The notes: a model not told the origin generated them from the sequence alone. DNA of 64,000 bases from Tistrella mobilis (GCF_039634785.1 NZ_JBBIAB010000003.1:201724-265723), one strand, 5' to 3'; counted from the first letter of the stretch, positions 52,874-63,690 are shown. Made by a program: numbers and translations.

Positions 52874-53593
52874 ATGAGCCTGCTCGAAGTCGAGGGCGTC
52901 CGCGGCGGCTATGGCGAAGTGGACATCCTGAACGGCGTCAACATGCGGGTCGAGGAAGGCGAGATCGTCGTCATCATCGGCCCCAACGGCGCCGGCAAGT
53001 CGACGGCCATGAAATCGGTCTTCGGCCTGGTGAAGATCCGCCAGGGCCAGGTCCGCTTTCAGGGCCACGACATCACCAATCTGCGGCCCGACCGCATCGT
53101 CCATCACGGCATGTGCTACGTGCCGCAGGAAAACAACGTCTTCCCGACGCTCACCGTCCAGGAAAACCTGGAGATGGGGGCCTTCATCCGGCGCGACGAC
53201 TATCGCCCGACCATGGAGCGCATCTACGACCTGTTCCCGGTGATGCGCGAGAAGCGCAGGCAGCCCGCAGGCTCGCTCTCGGGCGGTCAGCGCCAGATGG
53301 TGGCGATGGGCCGCGCGCTGATGCTGGAACCCAAGCTGCTGCTGCTGGACGAACCGACCGCCGGCCTCGCGCCTGCGATCATCGACCAGATGTTCCAGAA
53401 CATCATCAAGATCAATGAACTGGGCGTCGGCATCCTGATGGTGGAACAGAACGCCAAACAGGCGCTGGCCATGTCGCATCGCGGCTATGTGCTGGTGCAG
53501 GGCCGCGACCGCTATACCGATACCGGGGCGGCGCTGCTCGACAATCGCGAGGTGGCCGAGATGTTCCTGGGCGGCGGAGGCCACGCGGAATGA
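52874..53593 (+). CDS. livF: Branched-chain amino-acid ABC transporter ATP-binding protein LivF
   Basis: This 239-residue ATPase pairs with LivG. Walker A GPNGAGKST, the family marker YVPQENNVFPTLTVQENLEMG, signature LSGGQRQM, Walker B LLLLDEPTAGLAP and the H-loop region MVEQNAKQAL are present. GAGGAA precedes the start. The end overlaps livH by four bases (ATGA). Confidence 0.95.
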   Translation: MSLLEVEGVRGGYGEVDILNGVNMRVEEGEIVVIIGPNGAGKSTAMKSVFGLVKIRQGQVRFQGHDITNLRPDRIVHHGMCYVPQENNVFPTLTVQENLEMGAFIRRDDYRPTMERIYDLFPVMREKRRQPAGSLSGGQRQMVAMGRALMLEPKLLLLDEPTAGLAPAIIDQMFQNIIKINELGVGILMVEQNAKQALAMSHRGYVLVQGRDRYTDTGAALLDNREVAEMFLGGGGHAE

Positions 53594-54453
53594 CCGATCT
53601 CCTTCAGCTCACCGTCTATGGCATCGTGCTGGGCAGCATCTTCGCGCTGGGTGCCGTGGGTCTGTCGCTGGTCTATGCGATCCTGCGCTTCCCGCATTTC
53701 GCCCATGGCGACTTCATGACGCTCGGCGCCTATATCTCGCTCGCCATCGTCACCACCTTCGGCGTGCCGCCGATCATCGCCCTGCCCTTCGGCGCCGCCG
53801 GTGCGGTGCTGTTCGCCATTGCCGTCGACCAGACCATCTATCGCCGCCTGCGCAAGACCCAGCCGGTCATCCTGCTGATCTCGTCGGTCGGCACCGCGCT
53901 GATCCTGCGCGCCCTGCTGCAGATGATCTTCGGCTCCGAAACCCAGGTCTATCAGTCGGGCATTCAGATGCCGGTGCGGCTGGGCGACATCCGGGTCAAG
54001 CCGGCGCATTTCATGATCGTGGGCGTCGCCGCCTTCCTGGTGCTGGCGTTGCACCTGTTCCTGCAGAAGACCCGGGTCGGCAAGGCCATGCGCGCGATGA
54101 GCGACAATCGCGATCTGGCGCAGGTCACCGGCATTTCGGTCGACCGGATCGTGATCTGGACCTGGGCGATCGGCATCGCCCTTGCCGCCACCGCCGGCGT
54201 TCTGCTGGGCATGGACACCCGCCTGCACCCGACCATGGGCTGGAACATCCTGCTGCCGGTCTTTGCCGCCGCGATCCTGGGCGGCATCGGCAGCCCCTAT
54301 GGCGCCATCGCCGGCGGGCTGGTGATCGGCATCGTTCAGGAATGGTCGACCATGGTGATCTCGCCCGCCTACAAGCCCGCGGTCGCCTTTGCGATCATGG
54401 TGGTGATGCTGCTGGTCCGCCCGACCGGCCTGTTCGCAGGGAGGAAGGTGTGA
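53590..54453 (+). CDS. livH: Branched-chain amino-acid ABC transporter permease LivH
   Basis: This 287-residue inner-membrane permease has about eight hydrophobic segments. It shows the LivH pattern: GIVLGSIFALGAVGLSLVYA, RFPHFAHGDFMTLGAY, the coupling-helix segment KAMRAMSDNRDLAQVTGI and the terminal LLVRPTGLF. It forms the translocation path with LivM. It overlaps livF and, by one base (TGATG), livM. Confidence 0.94.
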   Translation: MTDLLQLTVYGIVLGSIFALGAVGLSLVYAILRFPHFAHGDFMTLGAYISLAIVTTFGVPPIIALPFGAAGAVLFAIAVDQTIYRRLRKTQPVILLISSVGTALILRALLQMIFGSETQVYQSGIQMPVRLGDIRVKPAHFMIVGVAAFLVLALHLFLQKTRVGKAMRAMSDNRDLAQVTGISVDRIVIWTWAIGIALAATAGVLLGMDTRLHPTMGWNILLPVFAAAILGGIGSPYGAIAGGLVIGIVQEWSTMVISPAYKPAVAFAIMVVMLLVRPTGLFAGRKV

Positions 54454-55439
54454 TGATGGGTATGGGTGGTCTTGAAACCTATGCAGTCTTCTTCCTCACC
54501 TCGGTCGGCATCTATGCCATCGTCTGCCTGGCGCTGAACGTGCAGTGGGGCCTGTCGGGCCAGTTCAATTTCGGCATCGTCGCCTTCTATGCGCTCGGCG
54601 CCTATACCTCGGCCATCCTGACCGGGCCCGACAGCGGCGGCAGCTATCTGGGCGGTTTCGGCCTGCCCCTGCCGATCGGGTTGATCGGCGGCATGATCGT
54701 GGCCGGCCTGCTGGGCCTGGTGATCGGGCTGATCTGCCTCAACCTCCGCGCCGACTATCTGGCGATCGCGACCATCGGCATTGCCGAAATCGTCCGCCTG
54801 TTCCTGAAGAACGAGGCCTGGCTGACCAACGGCGTGCGCGGCATTCCCGGCATTCCGCGGCCCTTCTTCGACAGCGGCTATTTCGAACTCGCCTATCTGG
54901 CGCTGGTGCTGGTGCTGGTGGTGCTGGTCTATCTGGCGATCGAACGCGCCCGCAAGGCCCCCTGGGGGCGCGTGCTCCGCGCGATCCGCGAGAACGAGGA
55001 CACCGCGGCGGCGGCCGGCAAGGATGTGGTCGGCTTCCGCATCCAGGCCTTCGTCTTCGGCGCGGCGATCATGGGGCTTGCCGGCGGGCTCTACGCCCAT
55101 TTCATCGGCTTCATCAGTTCCGAAGCCTTCATGCCCGAGGTCGGCACCTTCCTGATCTGGGTGATGCTGATCGCCGGCGGCAGCGGCAACAACAAGGGCG
55201 CCATCCTGGGCGCGCTGGTGATCTGGGTCATCTGGTCGGGCAGCGAGTTCATCATCAGCCAGGTTCTGCCGGCCAGCCTGACGACCCAGGCCGGTGCTCT
55301 GCGCCTGCTGCTGATCGGCGTGCTGCTGCAGGTGATCCTGCTCACCCGTCCGGCCGGCCTGTTGTCGGAAGAACGGCTCTACCGCACCGGGCGCACCGCC
55401 CAGGCCGACCCCAAGGCCCATCGCCGCGAGGTCCGCTGA
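54453..55439 (+). CDS. livM: Branched-chain amino-acid ABC transporter permease LivM
   Basis: This protein of 328 residues is the second permease, with many hydrophobic segments and LivM hallmarks: LALNVQWGLSGQFNFGIVAFYALGAYT broken across two helices, NLRADYLAIATIGIAEIVRL and the coupling-helix IRENEDTAAAAGKDV. The short Met-rich start (MMGMGG) follows GGAGGAAGG. It ends the cluster before a terminator. No periplasmic binding-protein gene is within the cluster, so substrate specificity is undetermined; a urea-type (Urt) role is not supported by the sequence. Confidence 0.93.
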   Translation: MMGMGGLETYAVFFLTSVGIYAIVCLALNVQWGLSGQFNFGIVAFYALGAYTSAILTGPDSGGSYLGGFGLPLPIGLIGGMIVAGLLGLVIGLICLNLRADYLAIATIGIAEIVRLFLKNEAWLTNGVRGIPGIPRPFFDSGYFELAYLALVLVLVVLVYLAIERARKAPWGRVLRAIRENEDTAAAAGKDVVGFRIQAFVFGAAIMGLAGGLYAHFIGFISSEAFMPEVGTFLIWVMLIAGGSGNNKGAILGALVIWVIWSGSEFIISQVLPASLTTQAGALRLLLIGVLLQVILLTRPAGLLSEERLYRTGRTAQADPKAHRREVR

Positions 55440-55465
55440 CGACGACCCACCGGTCGCGCACGACC

Positions 55466-55504
55466 CCGGGGACGGATGCCACGGCATCCGTCCCCGGTTG
55501 CGTT
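55466..55504 (+). terminator. Intrinsic terminator after livM
   Basis: A 14-bp perfect stem (CCGGGGACGGATGC with its complement) around a CACG loop is followed by TTGCGTTTG. It lies 26 bases after livM. Confidence 0.8.
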
Positions 55505-55510
55505 TGAAGG

Positions 55511-56680
55511 TCAGCGCATTGCGGCGGGAAAGCCGTGGCGACGCGCGCCGGCCAGAATGGCGGCCGCGGGCAGCAGCAGCACCAGGGCCACCGGGCCCAG
55601 GACGTCCGGCCCCCGAAGGTCGAGCAGCAGACCGCCGACCAGCCCGCCCCCGGCGATGGCAAGGTTCCAGCCTGTGACCAGCATGGACTGGGCGATATCG
55701 GCGGCAGGGCCGGCCGCGCGGGCGAGTGCGGTCTGAAACAGGGTTGCAGCCCCGCCGAAGGCAAGCCCCCAGAGGCCGATGGCTGCCACGACCACCGCAG
55801 CGTCACTGCCCGCCGCCAGCAGAACGGCCGAGAGCACGAACCCCCAGAGACTGAGCTGCATTGCCTGGCGGAGATGCCGGTCGACCACCAGCCCGGTTGC
55901 CCAGATGCCGAGGATGGCAGCCAGGCCGAAGACCGCCAGCACCAGATCGACCCGCGCGCCCAGCCCGGCGAGCGCCAGCAGAGGGGCGATGTATGTGTAA
56001 AGCAGGTTGTGGGCGAGGACATAGAGCATCATCACGGCCAGCACGCCCGCCACCCCCGGCAGGGCCAGCACCCGGGACGCCGGCACCCGCTGGCCGGCCG
56101 GCTCGCCGGGGAAATCGGGGACGCCCAGCCGGATCCAGACCATCAGCAGCGCGGCCCCCAGGCTCATCAGCGCAAAGCTCGCCCGCCAGCCGATGATGCC
56201 CCCCAGGAAAGTGCCGGCCGGCACCCCCAGCGACAGGGCGAGTGGTGTGCCGGCCATGGCGATGGCGATCGCCCGGCCGCGCAACGCATCCGGCGCCATG
56301 CGTGCGGCATAACCGGCAAGCAGCGCCCAGAGCACCCCGGCCGCGATCCCGGCGGCAAAGCGTGCGACGAGCGTGAGGATGAAGCTGCCGGAGATGGCCG
56401 TGATGCCATTGGCCAGAACGAAACCTGCGACCGAAACCAACAGAAGCGGTCGCCGGCGCAGGCCGCGGGTCGCCAGGGTGACCGGCACCGCGGCCAGCAG
56501 CGATCCGGCGGCATAGACCGTGACCATCTGCCCGGCCAGGGCCTCGGGAATGTCGAAAACGGCGGCAATGCCCGGCAGCAGCCCGGCCGGCAATGCCTCG
56601 GTCAGCACGGTGATGAAACTCGCGAGCGCGAGGGCGAGCAGGCCACCGAGCGGCAGCCTGCCTGGGGATGATGTCGTCAT
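55511..56680 (-). CDS. MFS transporter (AraJ-like efflux)
   Basis: This protein of 389 residues has about twelve membrane segments. It begins MTTSSPGRLPLGG and has TEALPAGLLPGIAAVFDI and MVTVYAAGSLLAAVPVT, typical of the DHA1/AraJ-type sugar and drug exporters, and an arginine-rich loop RGLRRRPLLLV between segments 2 and 3. The substrate is unknown. It is downstream of a LysR gene on the same strand (135 bases), so that regulator is the likely controller. Confidence 0.88.
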   Translation of the reverse strand: MTTSSPGRLPLGGLLALALASFITVLTEALPAGLLPGIAAVFDIPEALAGQMVTVYAAGSLLAAVPVTLATRGLRRRPLLLVSVAGFVLANGITAISGSFILTLVARFAAGIAAGVLWALLAGYAARMAPDALRGRAIAIAMAGTPLALSLGVPAGTFLGGIIGWRASFALMSLGAALLMVWIRLGVPDFPGEPAGQRVPASRVLALPGVAGVLAVMMLYVLAHNLLYTYIAPLLALAGLGARVDLVLAVFGLAAILGIWATGLVVDRHLRQAMQLSLWGFVLSAVLLAAGSDAAVVVAAIGLWGLAFGGAATLFQTALARAAGPAADIAQSMLVTGWNLAIAGGGLVGGLLLDLRGPDVLGPVALVLLLPAAAILAGARRHGFPAAMR

Positions 56681-56815
56681 GTCGGACCCTGCGGAAAGAT
56701 GTCGGAGGAGGTGCGGCCGCCCGGCCTTGTCTGGTACCGGCTTCCAATAGGCATCAGCACCACCCCGGAATAAACCGGCCGATATGCCGGACTTTCCGGA
56801 CAGTTCGGTCCGCAA

Positions 56816-57685
56816 TCAGGTCTTCAGATGATCATGCAGCACGTCGACGAAGGCCCGCACCCTGGGTGAGGCCTGACGGCTGGCCGGCCAGACCGCCTGT
56901 ATCACCCCGTCATGCACCGCCTTGTCGGGCAGCACCTGAACCAGGCGGCCGGCCGCCAGATCGGCGGCGACGGTGAAATCCGGCAGGCAGGTGATGCCGC
57001 GCCCGGCCAGCGCCAGATGCAGCAGGGCCTCCACCGTGGTTGCGACCACGCTTTCAGGCAGCGGCACGGTTTCGGGCACCGGCCAGGGCTCCAGCCGGCC
57101 GGTCTGGGCGAAGCGGTGATGCAGGCAGAGATGATCCGCCAGATCATCCGGCCCTGCGGGCGTGCCGTGGCGGGCCAGATAGTCCGGGGCCGCGACCAGG
57201 ATCAGACGGAAGCGGCCGATCAACCGGCTCTTCAGCCGGGAATCCGCCAGCGGCCCGGTTCGGATGGCGACGTCGAAACCTTCTTCGACCAGATCGACCA
57301 GCCGGTCTGAGAAATCGAGATGCAGTTCGATCCCGGGATGGGCGGCATTGAACGCGGCCAGCGCCGGCAGCAGCAGGTGATGCACCAGCGGCAGCGCGAC
57401 ACGCAGCCGGCCACGCGGGGTGGTCGCCCGCCGCTCAAGCTCCAGTTCCACCGCCTCGATCTCGCTCAGGATCCGCCGGCAGCGTTCCAGGAACAGCAGC
57501 CCCTCATCGGTGAGGCTGAGACTGCGGGTGGTGCGGCGGAACAGGGTGACACCCAGCCGCTCCTCCAGCCGGGCGATGCCCTTGCCCACCGCCGAGGCGG
57601 AAATGCCGAGCCGGCGCGAGGCGGCAACGAAGCTGCCCGCTTCCGCGACCTGCAGGAACAGGGTCAATCTGCCGAGCCCGTCCAT
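56816..57685 (-). CDS. LysR-family regulator of the MFS gene
   Basis: This 289-residue protein has an N-terminal winged HTH (MDGLGRLTLFLQVAEAGSFV, then SASAVGKGIARLEERLGV and LFRRTTRSLSLTDEG). The C-terminal domain with GLAVTCL-type residues (RGITCLPDF) is the usual effector pocket. It overlaps the next upstream LysR gene by 22 bases and precedes the MFS gene, suggesting a short operon of two regulators and one transporter. Confidence 0.9.
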   Translation of the reverse strand: MDGLGRLTLFLQVAEAGSFVAASRRLGISASAVGKGIARLEERLGVTLFRRTTRSLSLTDEGLLFLERCRRILSEIEAVELELERRATTPRGRLRVALPLVHHLLLPALAAFNAAHPGIELHLDFSDRLVDLVEEGFDVAIRTGPLADSRLKSRLIGRFRLILVAAPDYLARHGTPAGPDDLADHLCLHHRFAQTGRLEPWPVPETVPLPESVVATTVEALLHLALAGRGITCLPDFTVAADLAAGRLVQVLPDKAVHDGVIQAVWPASRQASPRVRAFVDVLHDHLKT

Positions 57686-58605
57686 TCCCCCTCCCCCCGC
57701 TCTTGCCGATCCATGGCCGGCATCTGCCCGGTCAGGGCCGGCTGACGGGCGGCAAGGGCCGCCGCCAGATGATCCATCAGCACCCGCACCCTGGGCGTGT
57801 CGCGCAGATCGGGATGGGTCAGGATCCAGAGGTCAAAGCCCAGCCCGTTGAGCGTGCGCAACCGCACCAGCCCCGGATCGGCATCACAGAGATAGCAGGC
57901 GAAGAGCCCGAGACCGATGCCGGCCCTGACCGCCTGGATCAGCATGCCGGTATGGTCGGTGCGCAGCACGACCTGGCTGTCGGGAATATTGGCCGCCACC
58001 CAGCGCGCCTGGGGCAGATCCGCCCGCCCTTGGGCATAGGTCACCCAGGGGGCCTCGGCAAGCGCGGCCCCCGGCGGCAGCGGCAGGCGATCGCGGGCGC
58101 CATAGATGCCGTGGACCAGGGTCGCGATCCGCCGGCCGATCAGGCTGTCGGGCGGGTTGCGACTGATCCGGATCGCGATATCGGTCTCGTGCCTGGCAAG
58201 GCTGACGGTTTCATGGGAAATGGCAATCTCGGTGCGGATGCCGGGATGCAGCCCCCGGAACGCCGCCAGCGCCTCGGCCAGCCAGGGCGCCAGCGCGCCG
58301 AGCGTCGCGATCCGCACCGTGCCGGTCAGCCGCTGATCACGGCCCGACAGCCGCCGTTCCAGCGCCACCAGCCGGGTTTCGACCTCCGCCGCCTCTTCCA
58401 GCAGCTCACGGCCGGCGGCGGTGAGCGCATACCCGCCCGGCCCGCGATCGAACAGCCTGAGCCCGAGCCGCGCCTCGAACCCCGCCATCCGCCGCAGCAC
58501 CGTCGAATGGCGCACACCCAGGGCCCGGCCGGCCCCCGTCAGGCTGCCGGCGCGGGCGACGGCCAGAAACAGCCTCAGATCGTCCCAGTCCATGCCTGCC
58601 GCCAT
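57664..58605 (-). CDS. LysR-family regulator divergent from the SLC13 permease
   Basis: This protein of 313 residues begins MAAGMDWDDLRLFLAVARAG, with GGAGG before the ATG at 58605; the ATG at 58593 and an upstream ATG at 58647 are alternatives. The HTH spans GRALGVRHSTVLRRMAGFE and is followed by LFDRGPGGYALTAAG. It is divergent from the SLC13 permease gene, 135 bases away, and so likely controls it, while its 3' end overlaps the second LysR gene. Confidence 0.9.
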   Translation of the reverse strand: MAAGMDWDDLRLFLAVARAGSLTGAGRALGVRHSTVLRRMAGFEARLGLRLFDRGPGGYALTAAGRELLEEAAEVETRLVALERRLSGRDQRLTGTVRIATLGALAPWLAEALAAFRGLHPGIRTEIAISHETVSLARHETDIAIRISRNPPDSLIGRRIATLVHGIYGARDRLPLPPGAALAEAPWVTYAQGRADLPQARWVAANIPDSQVVLRTDHTGMLIQAVRAGIGLGLFACYLCDADPGLVRLRTLNGLGFDLWILTHPDLRDTPRVRVLMDHLAAALAARQPALTGQMPAMDRQERGEGEWTGSAD

Positions 58606-58740
58606 CCTGCCCGCCTCCGGAAGGTTCATCTCCATCTGTGCATTCACGCACAGGGCAGGTCAAGTTTCAGCGGCTTGCGCGATGAGGCGGATAGGGAAAT
58701 CCTCCCCACGTTCCCCGCCTGCCCGGAGACCTGCCAGCCC

Positions 58741-60147
58741 ATGTCCGCCACCGCTGCCCGCCCGCCGCTCGTCACCGCCGTCATCGCCGGCCTGCTGCTG
58801 ATCGTGGGCGCGGCCATCCGCCTGCTGCCCGAGGCGGGCGCCGCACCGGGTGGTCTCGACGCCGCGGCGGCGCCGGCGGCGGCCCTGGTGGTGATGACGC
58901 TCGGGCTCTGGGCGACGGGGCTGCTGCCGGAATCGGTCACGGCGCTGGGCTTCTTCACCATCGCCATGCTGACGGGGCTGGCACCGCCCGAGGTGGTGTT
59001 TTCGGGCCTCACCTCCTCGGCCTTCTGGCTGATCTTTTCGGGGCTGGTGATCGGGGTCGCCGTCCGCCATAGCGGGCTCGGCGCCTGGATCGCCGGCCAT
59101 CTGGCGCGGCGGGTGGGCACCAGCTATCGGGGCGCGCTGCTGGGGGCGCTCGCCTTCGGCCTGGTCATGGCCTTCCTGATGCCGTCGGCCATGGGGCGGA
59201 TCGTGTTGATCCTGCCGATCCTGGCGGCGCTGGGCGAACATCTGGGCCATCAGCCCGGCGACCGCCGGCATGCGGGGATGATGCTGGCCGGGGTGATCGG
59301 AACCTTCCTGCCGTCATTCACCATCCTGCCCGCGAATGTGCCGAACAACATCATGGTCGGCATCCTGGAAGCGGCGGGTGCGCCCGTGCCCAGCTTCTCC
59401 ACCTATCTGATGACCAATTTCCCGGTGCTGGGGCTGCTGAAGACGCTGGTCCTGGCCGGCGTGCTGCTGTTTCTCTACGGCCGCGGCCGGCAGAAGCCGG
59501 TGACGCGCCCCCACCGCCCGGCACCGATGACCCGCGACCAGCGCCGGCTGGCCCTGGTGCTGCTGGTGGCGCTGGGCTTCTGGATGACCGACGCGCTGCA
59601 CCACATCTCGCCCGCCTGGGTCAGCATGACGGTGGCGGTGATCTGCCTGATCCCGCGCTTCGCCTTTCTGCCGCCCCGCGCCCTGCAGACCCTGAACATG
59701 GAGCCGATCTTCTATGCCGGCGGCGTCATCGGGCTCGGTGCGCTGATCGTGCATGCGGGGCTCGGCGACTGGCTGGCCGCCGTGCTGCTCGATGCGGTGG
59801 GGCTGCAACCGGGGGATGCCGCCGGCAACTTCCTCCGCACCGGCGGGCTGGCGACGGTGGTGGCGATGGCCACCACCCTGCCCGGCGTGCCCGCCATCCT
59901 CACCCCGCTCACCGGCGACCTCGCCGCCGCCACCGGCCTTGCCACCCCCGCCGTCCTGGCGGCGCAGGTGATGGGCTTCTCGACCGTCATCCTGCCCTAT
60001 CAGGCCCCGCCGCTGATGATGGCGATCCTGATCGGCGGGCTGCCGATCCGCGATGTGGCGAAGCTCTGCCTGCTGACCGCGATCGTCACCATTCTGGTGC
60101 TCTGGCCTTTGCAGGTGCTGTGGCTGCGGGTGATCGGGGTGATCTGA
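58741..60147 (+). CDS. SLC13/DASS-family permease
   Basis: This protein of 468 residues has around twelve hydrophobic segments. Features include TGLLPESVTALGFFTIAML, SGLTSSAFWLIFSGLVIGVAV, LPANVPNNIMVG (the SNT-like loop) and TPLTGDLAAATGLA, typical of the divalent anion:sodium symporters that carry dicarboxylates or sulfate. The exact substrate is unknown. It lies next to a divergent LysR gene and before a VOC gene on the other strand. Confidence 0.83.
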   Translation: MSATAARPPLVTAVIAGLLLIVGAAIRLLPEAGAAPGGLDAAAAPAAALVVMTLGLWATGLLPESVTALGFFTIAMLTGLAPPEVVFSGLTSSAFWLIFSGLVIGVAVRHSGLGAWIAGHLARRVGTSYRGALLGALAFGLVMAFLMPSAMGRIVLILPILAALGEHLGHQPGDRRHAGMMLAGVIGTFLPSFTILPANVPNNIMVGILEAAGAPVPSFSTYLMTNFPVLGLLKTLVLAGVLLFLYGRGRQKPVTRPHRPAPMTRDQRRLALVLLVALGFWMTDALHHISPAWVSMTVAVICLIPRFAFLPPRALQTLNMEPIFYAGGVIGLGALIVHAGLGDWLAAVLLDAVGLQPGDAAGNFLRTGGLATVVAMATTLPGVPAILTPLTGDLAAATGLATPAVLAAQVMGFSTVILPYQAPPLMMAILIGGLPIRDVAKLCLLTAIVTILVLWPLQVLWLRVIGVI

Positions 60148-60156
60148 CCGGCGCCG

Positions 60157-60528
60157 TCAGCCGCCGGCCAGCGCATAGACCCTGAGCCGGTGCCCGTCGG
60201 GGTCGAGGCCCATAAAGCTGTAGCCGAAGCCCTGCTTCATCGGCGCCGCGGCGATGGTGACGCCGCGGGCCTGCCAGTCGGCGAAGGCGGCATCCACCGC
60301 GGCATCATCGGCCATGCGGATGCCGAGTTCGGATGCCCCCGGCGCCGCCGACGGCGCCGGCGCAACCACGGATTGTGCCCACAGACCAAGCATCATGCCG
60401 CCCTCCAGCGCGAACAGGGCGAAGGCCGGGGACACATCCACCGGGCGGGTGTCGAAGAGATCGGCATAGAAGGTGGCACTGGCCGCCGGGTCGGCGACAT
60501 AGAGCAGCGCATAGCTCGGATGGGTCAT
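60157..60528 (-). CDS. VOC-family (glyoxalase-like) protein
   Basis: This 123-residue protein has one VOC domain: SYALLYVADPAASATFYADLF at the start, FALFALEGGMMLGLW in the middle and GYSFMGLDPDGHRLRVY at the end. It resembles bleomycin-resistance or phenazine-related proteins that bind a small ligand. The metal residues are only partly evident, so catalysis is uncertain. It stands on the minus strand downstream of rtcB, with a long hairpin between. Confidence 0.85.
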   Translation of the reverse strand: MTHPSYALLYVADPAASATFYADLFDTRPVDVSPAFALFALEGGMMLGLWAQSVVAPAPSAAPGASELGIRMADDAAVDAAFADWQARGVTIAAAPMKQGFGYSFMGLDPDGHRLRVYALAGG

Positions 60529-60587
60529 CGTTTCCGCTCCCGTTCGGGCAGCCCCCGATGAGCCGCCCTGACGGGATCATGCGCCCT

Positions 60588-60614
60588 GGCTGCTGACAGG
60601 GTCTGTCAACAGCC
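60588..60614. terminator. Long hairpin between rtcB and the VOC gene
   Basis: GGCTGCTGACAG pairs with CTGTCAACAGCC (one G-U type mismatch) around a GGT loop, and the stem extends several bases further. It lies 31 bases after the rtcB stop. There is no T-tract on either strand; it could be a terminator, a processing hairpin, or an operator with TGACAG half-sites. Confidence 0.5.
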
Positions 60615-60644
60615 GGGGATGTGCGGCGTCGCCCCTGCGGCATG

Positions 60645-61886
<1,242 letters not shown>

Positions 61887-61927
61887 CGGAGGTGGTCCTC
61901 AACTGCGAAAGGTGGCGTGGCGCTCTT

Positions 61928-61943
61928 TGCGAGGCGCGTGCCA
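61928..61943 (-). promoter_or_regulatory. Sigma-54 (RpoN) promoter for rtcB
   Basis: On the minus strand TGGCACGCGCCTCGCA matches the -24/-12 consensus TGGCAC-N5-TTGCW with one change (TCGC for TTGC). The GG and GC dinucleotides are 12 bases apart, as required. Transcription would begin near 61917, 30 bases before the rtcB ATG. This fits the known RtcR activation of rtcB. Confidence 0.8.
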
Positions 61944-62082
61944 GACCGGCCCTGCGCGAGGGAAATCCACCCAAGCCCTTGCTTTGTAACGGCCTGATGG
62001 CCAGAGGTCGCACCGGCTGGGCAGAGGCATCCCGGCCGGATATGATCCTGTCATCTCGGAAGTTATACGTCAGGATAAGACC

Positions 62083-63690
62083 ATGTCGAAGCGCCGGGTC
62101 GTGATCGGGTTCGTGGGCACCACGCTGGATGTGGCGGCCGGCCCGCATCGCTGGAAGGCCTGGCGGCCGACAATCTCGCTGATCCAGCAGCCGGGGATCG
62201 GCATCGACCGGCTGCATCTTCTGCACGGGGCCGGTGCCCGCAAACTGGTGGCGCGGCTTGTCGATGATATCCACCTGATCGCGCCCCGGGTGGAGGTGCG
62301 CCCCGAAGAGGTCACGATCCGCGATCCCTGGGATTTCGAAGAGGTCTATGGCCTGCTGCATGATTTCGCGCGCAGCTTTCCCTTCGACACCGAGGCCGAG
62401 GACTATCTGATCCACATGACGACCGGCACCCATGTGATGCAGATCTGCTGGTTCCTGCTGGTGGAAGCGCGCTACATCCCGGCACGGCTGATCCAGGTGT
62501 CGCCGCCGCCGGCCAGGGAACGGCCGGGCGGTTTCGGCAGCCACACCATCATCGACATCGATCTGGCGCGCTATGACCGCATCGCCGGCCGCTTCGGGCA
62601 GGAACGGCGCGAGCGTACCTCGTTCCTGAAAGCCGGGATCGACACCCGCAATCCCGGCTTCAACCGGCTGATCGAGCGCATCGAACGGGTGGCCCTGCAT
62701 TCGACCGCGCCGATCCTGCTGACCGGCCCGACCGGCGCCGGCAAGACCGCCCTCGCCCGCCGGATCTTCGACCTGAAGAAGCAGCGCCGACAGGTCGATG
62801 GCGCCTTCGTCGAGGTCAACTGCGCCACCCTGCGCGGTGACGGCGCCATGTCGGCCCTGTTCGGCCATGTCCGCGGCGCCTTCACGGGGGCGGTGGCCGA
62901 ACGGGCCGGGCTGTTGCGCGCGGCCGATGGCGGGCTGCTGTTTCTGGACGAGATCGGCGAACTGGGGCTGGACGAACAGGCGATGATCCTGCGCGCGATC
63001 GAAGAGGGCCGATTTCTGCCGGTGGGTGCCGATCGCGACGCAGCGAGCCGGTTTCAGCTGATCGCCGGCACCAATCGCGACCTCGGCACCGCCGTGGCGG
63101 ACGGCCGGTTCCGCGAGGATCTGCTTGCCCGCATCGACCTCTGGAGCTTCGACCTGCCGGGGCTTGCCCGCCGGCCCGAAGACATCGACCCCAATCTCGA
63201 CGAGGAATTACGCCGTCATGGTGTCCGGGAAGGCCGCCAGGTCTCGTTCAGTCGCGAGGCCCGGCAGCGCTTCCTGGCCTTCGCCACCGGCCCAGGCGGG
63301 CTGTGGCCGGGGAATTTCCGCGACCTCGGCGCCGCAGTCACCCGGATGGCAACCCTCGCCCCCGGCGGGCGGATCACCGAAGAGGTGGTGGCGGAAGAGA
63401 TCGAGCGGCTGGAACGGGCCTGGCAGCGAAGGACTGCTTCGGCCCGGGAGGACCCGCTGCCCGGCCTGTTGGGCGAGACACGGCTGGCGGAGATCGACCC
63501 GTTTGACCGGGTCCAGCTGGCCGAGGTCGTGCGTGTCTGCCGCAGCACACCCAGCCTGAGCGCCGCCGGGCGGGCCCTGTTCGCAGCCTCGCGTGCCCGG
63601 AAAGCCGCGCCAAACGACGCCGACCGGCTGCGCAAATATCTGGCCCGGTTCGGGCTTGACTGGTCGATGATCAAGGCCAGCCCTGACTGA
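62083..63690 (+). CDS. rtcR: RtcR, sigma-54-dependent activator of the RNA-repair genes
   Basis: The 535-residue protein begins MSKRRVVIGFVGTTLD and has the N-terminal CARF-like RtcR domain with IHMTTGTHVMQICWFLL. The AAA+ domain has Walker A TGPTGAGKTALARR, the sigma-54 contact motif GAFTGA in GHVRGAFTGAV and Walker B LLFLDEIGELGLDEQA. The C-terminal HTH spans the last 50 residues. RtcR is thought to be activated by RNA fragments ending in cyclic phosphate. It is divergent from rtcB, 196 bases apart. Confidence 0.95.
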   Translation: MSKRRVVIGFVGTTLDVAAGPHRWKAWRPTISLIQQPGIGIDRLHLLHGAGARKLVARLVDDIHLIAPRVEVRPEEVTIRDPWDFEEVYGLLHDFARSFPFDTEAEDYLIHMTTGTHVMQICWFLLVEARYIPARLIQVSPPPARERPGGFGSHTIIDIDLARYDRIAGRFGQERRERTSFLKAGIDTRNPGFNRLIERIERVALHSTAPILLTGPTGAGKTALARRIFDLKKQRRQVDGAFVEVNCATLRGDGAMSALFGHVRGAFTGAVAERAGLLRAADGGLLFLDEIGELGLDEQAMILRAIEEGRFLPVGADRDAASRFQLIAGTNRDLGTAVADGRFREDLLARIDLWSFDLPGLARRPEDIDPNLDEELRRHGVREGRQVSFSREARQRFLAFATGPGGLWPGNFRDLGAAVTRMATLAPGGRITEEVVAEEIERLERAWQRRTASAREDPLPGLLGETRLAEIDPFDRVQLAEVVRVCRSTPSLSAAGRALFAASRARKAAPNDADRLRKYLARFGLDWSMIKASPD

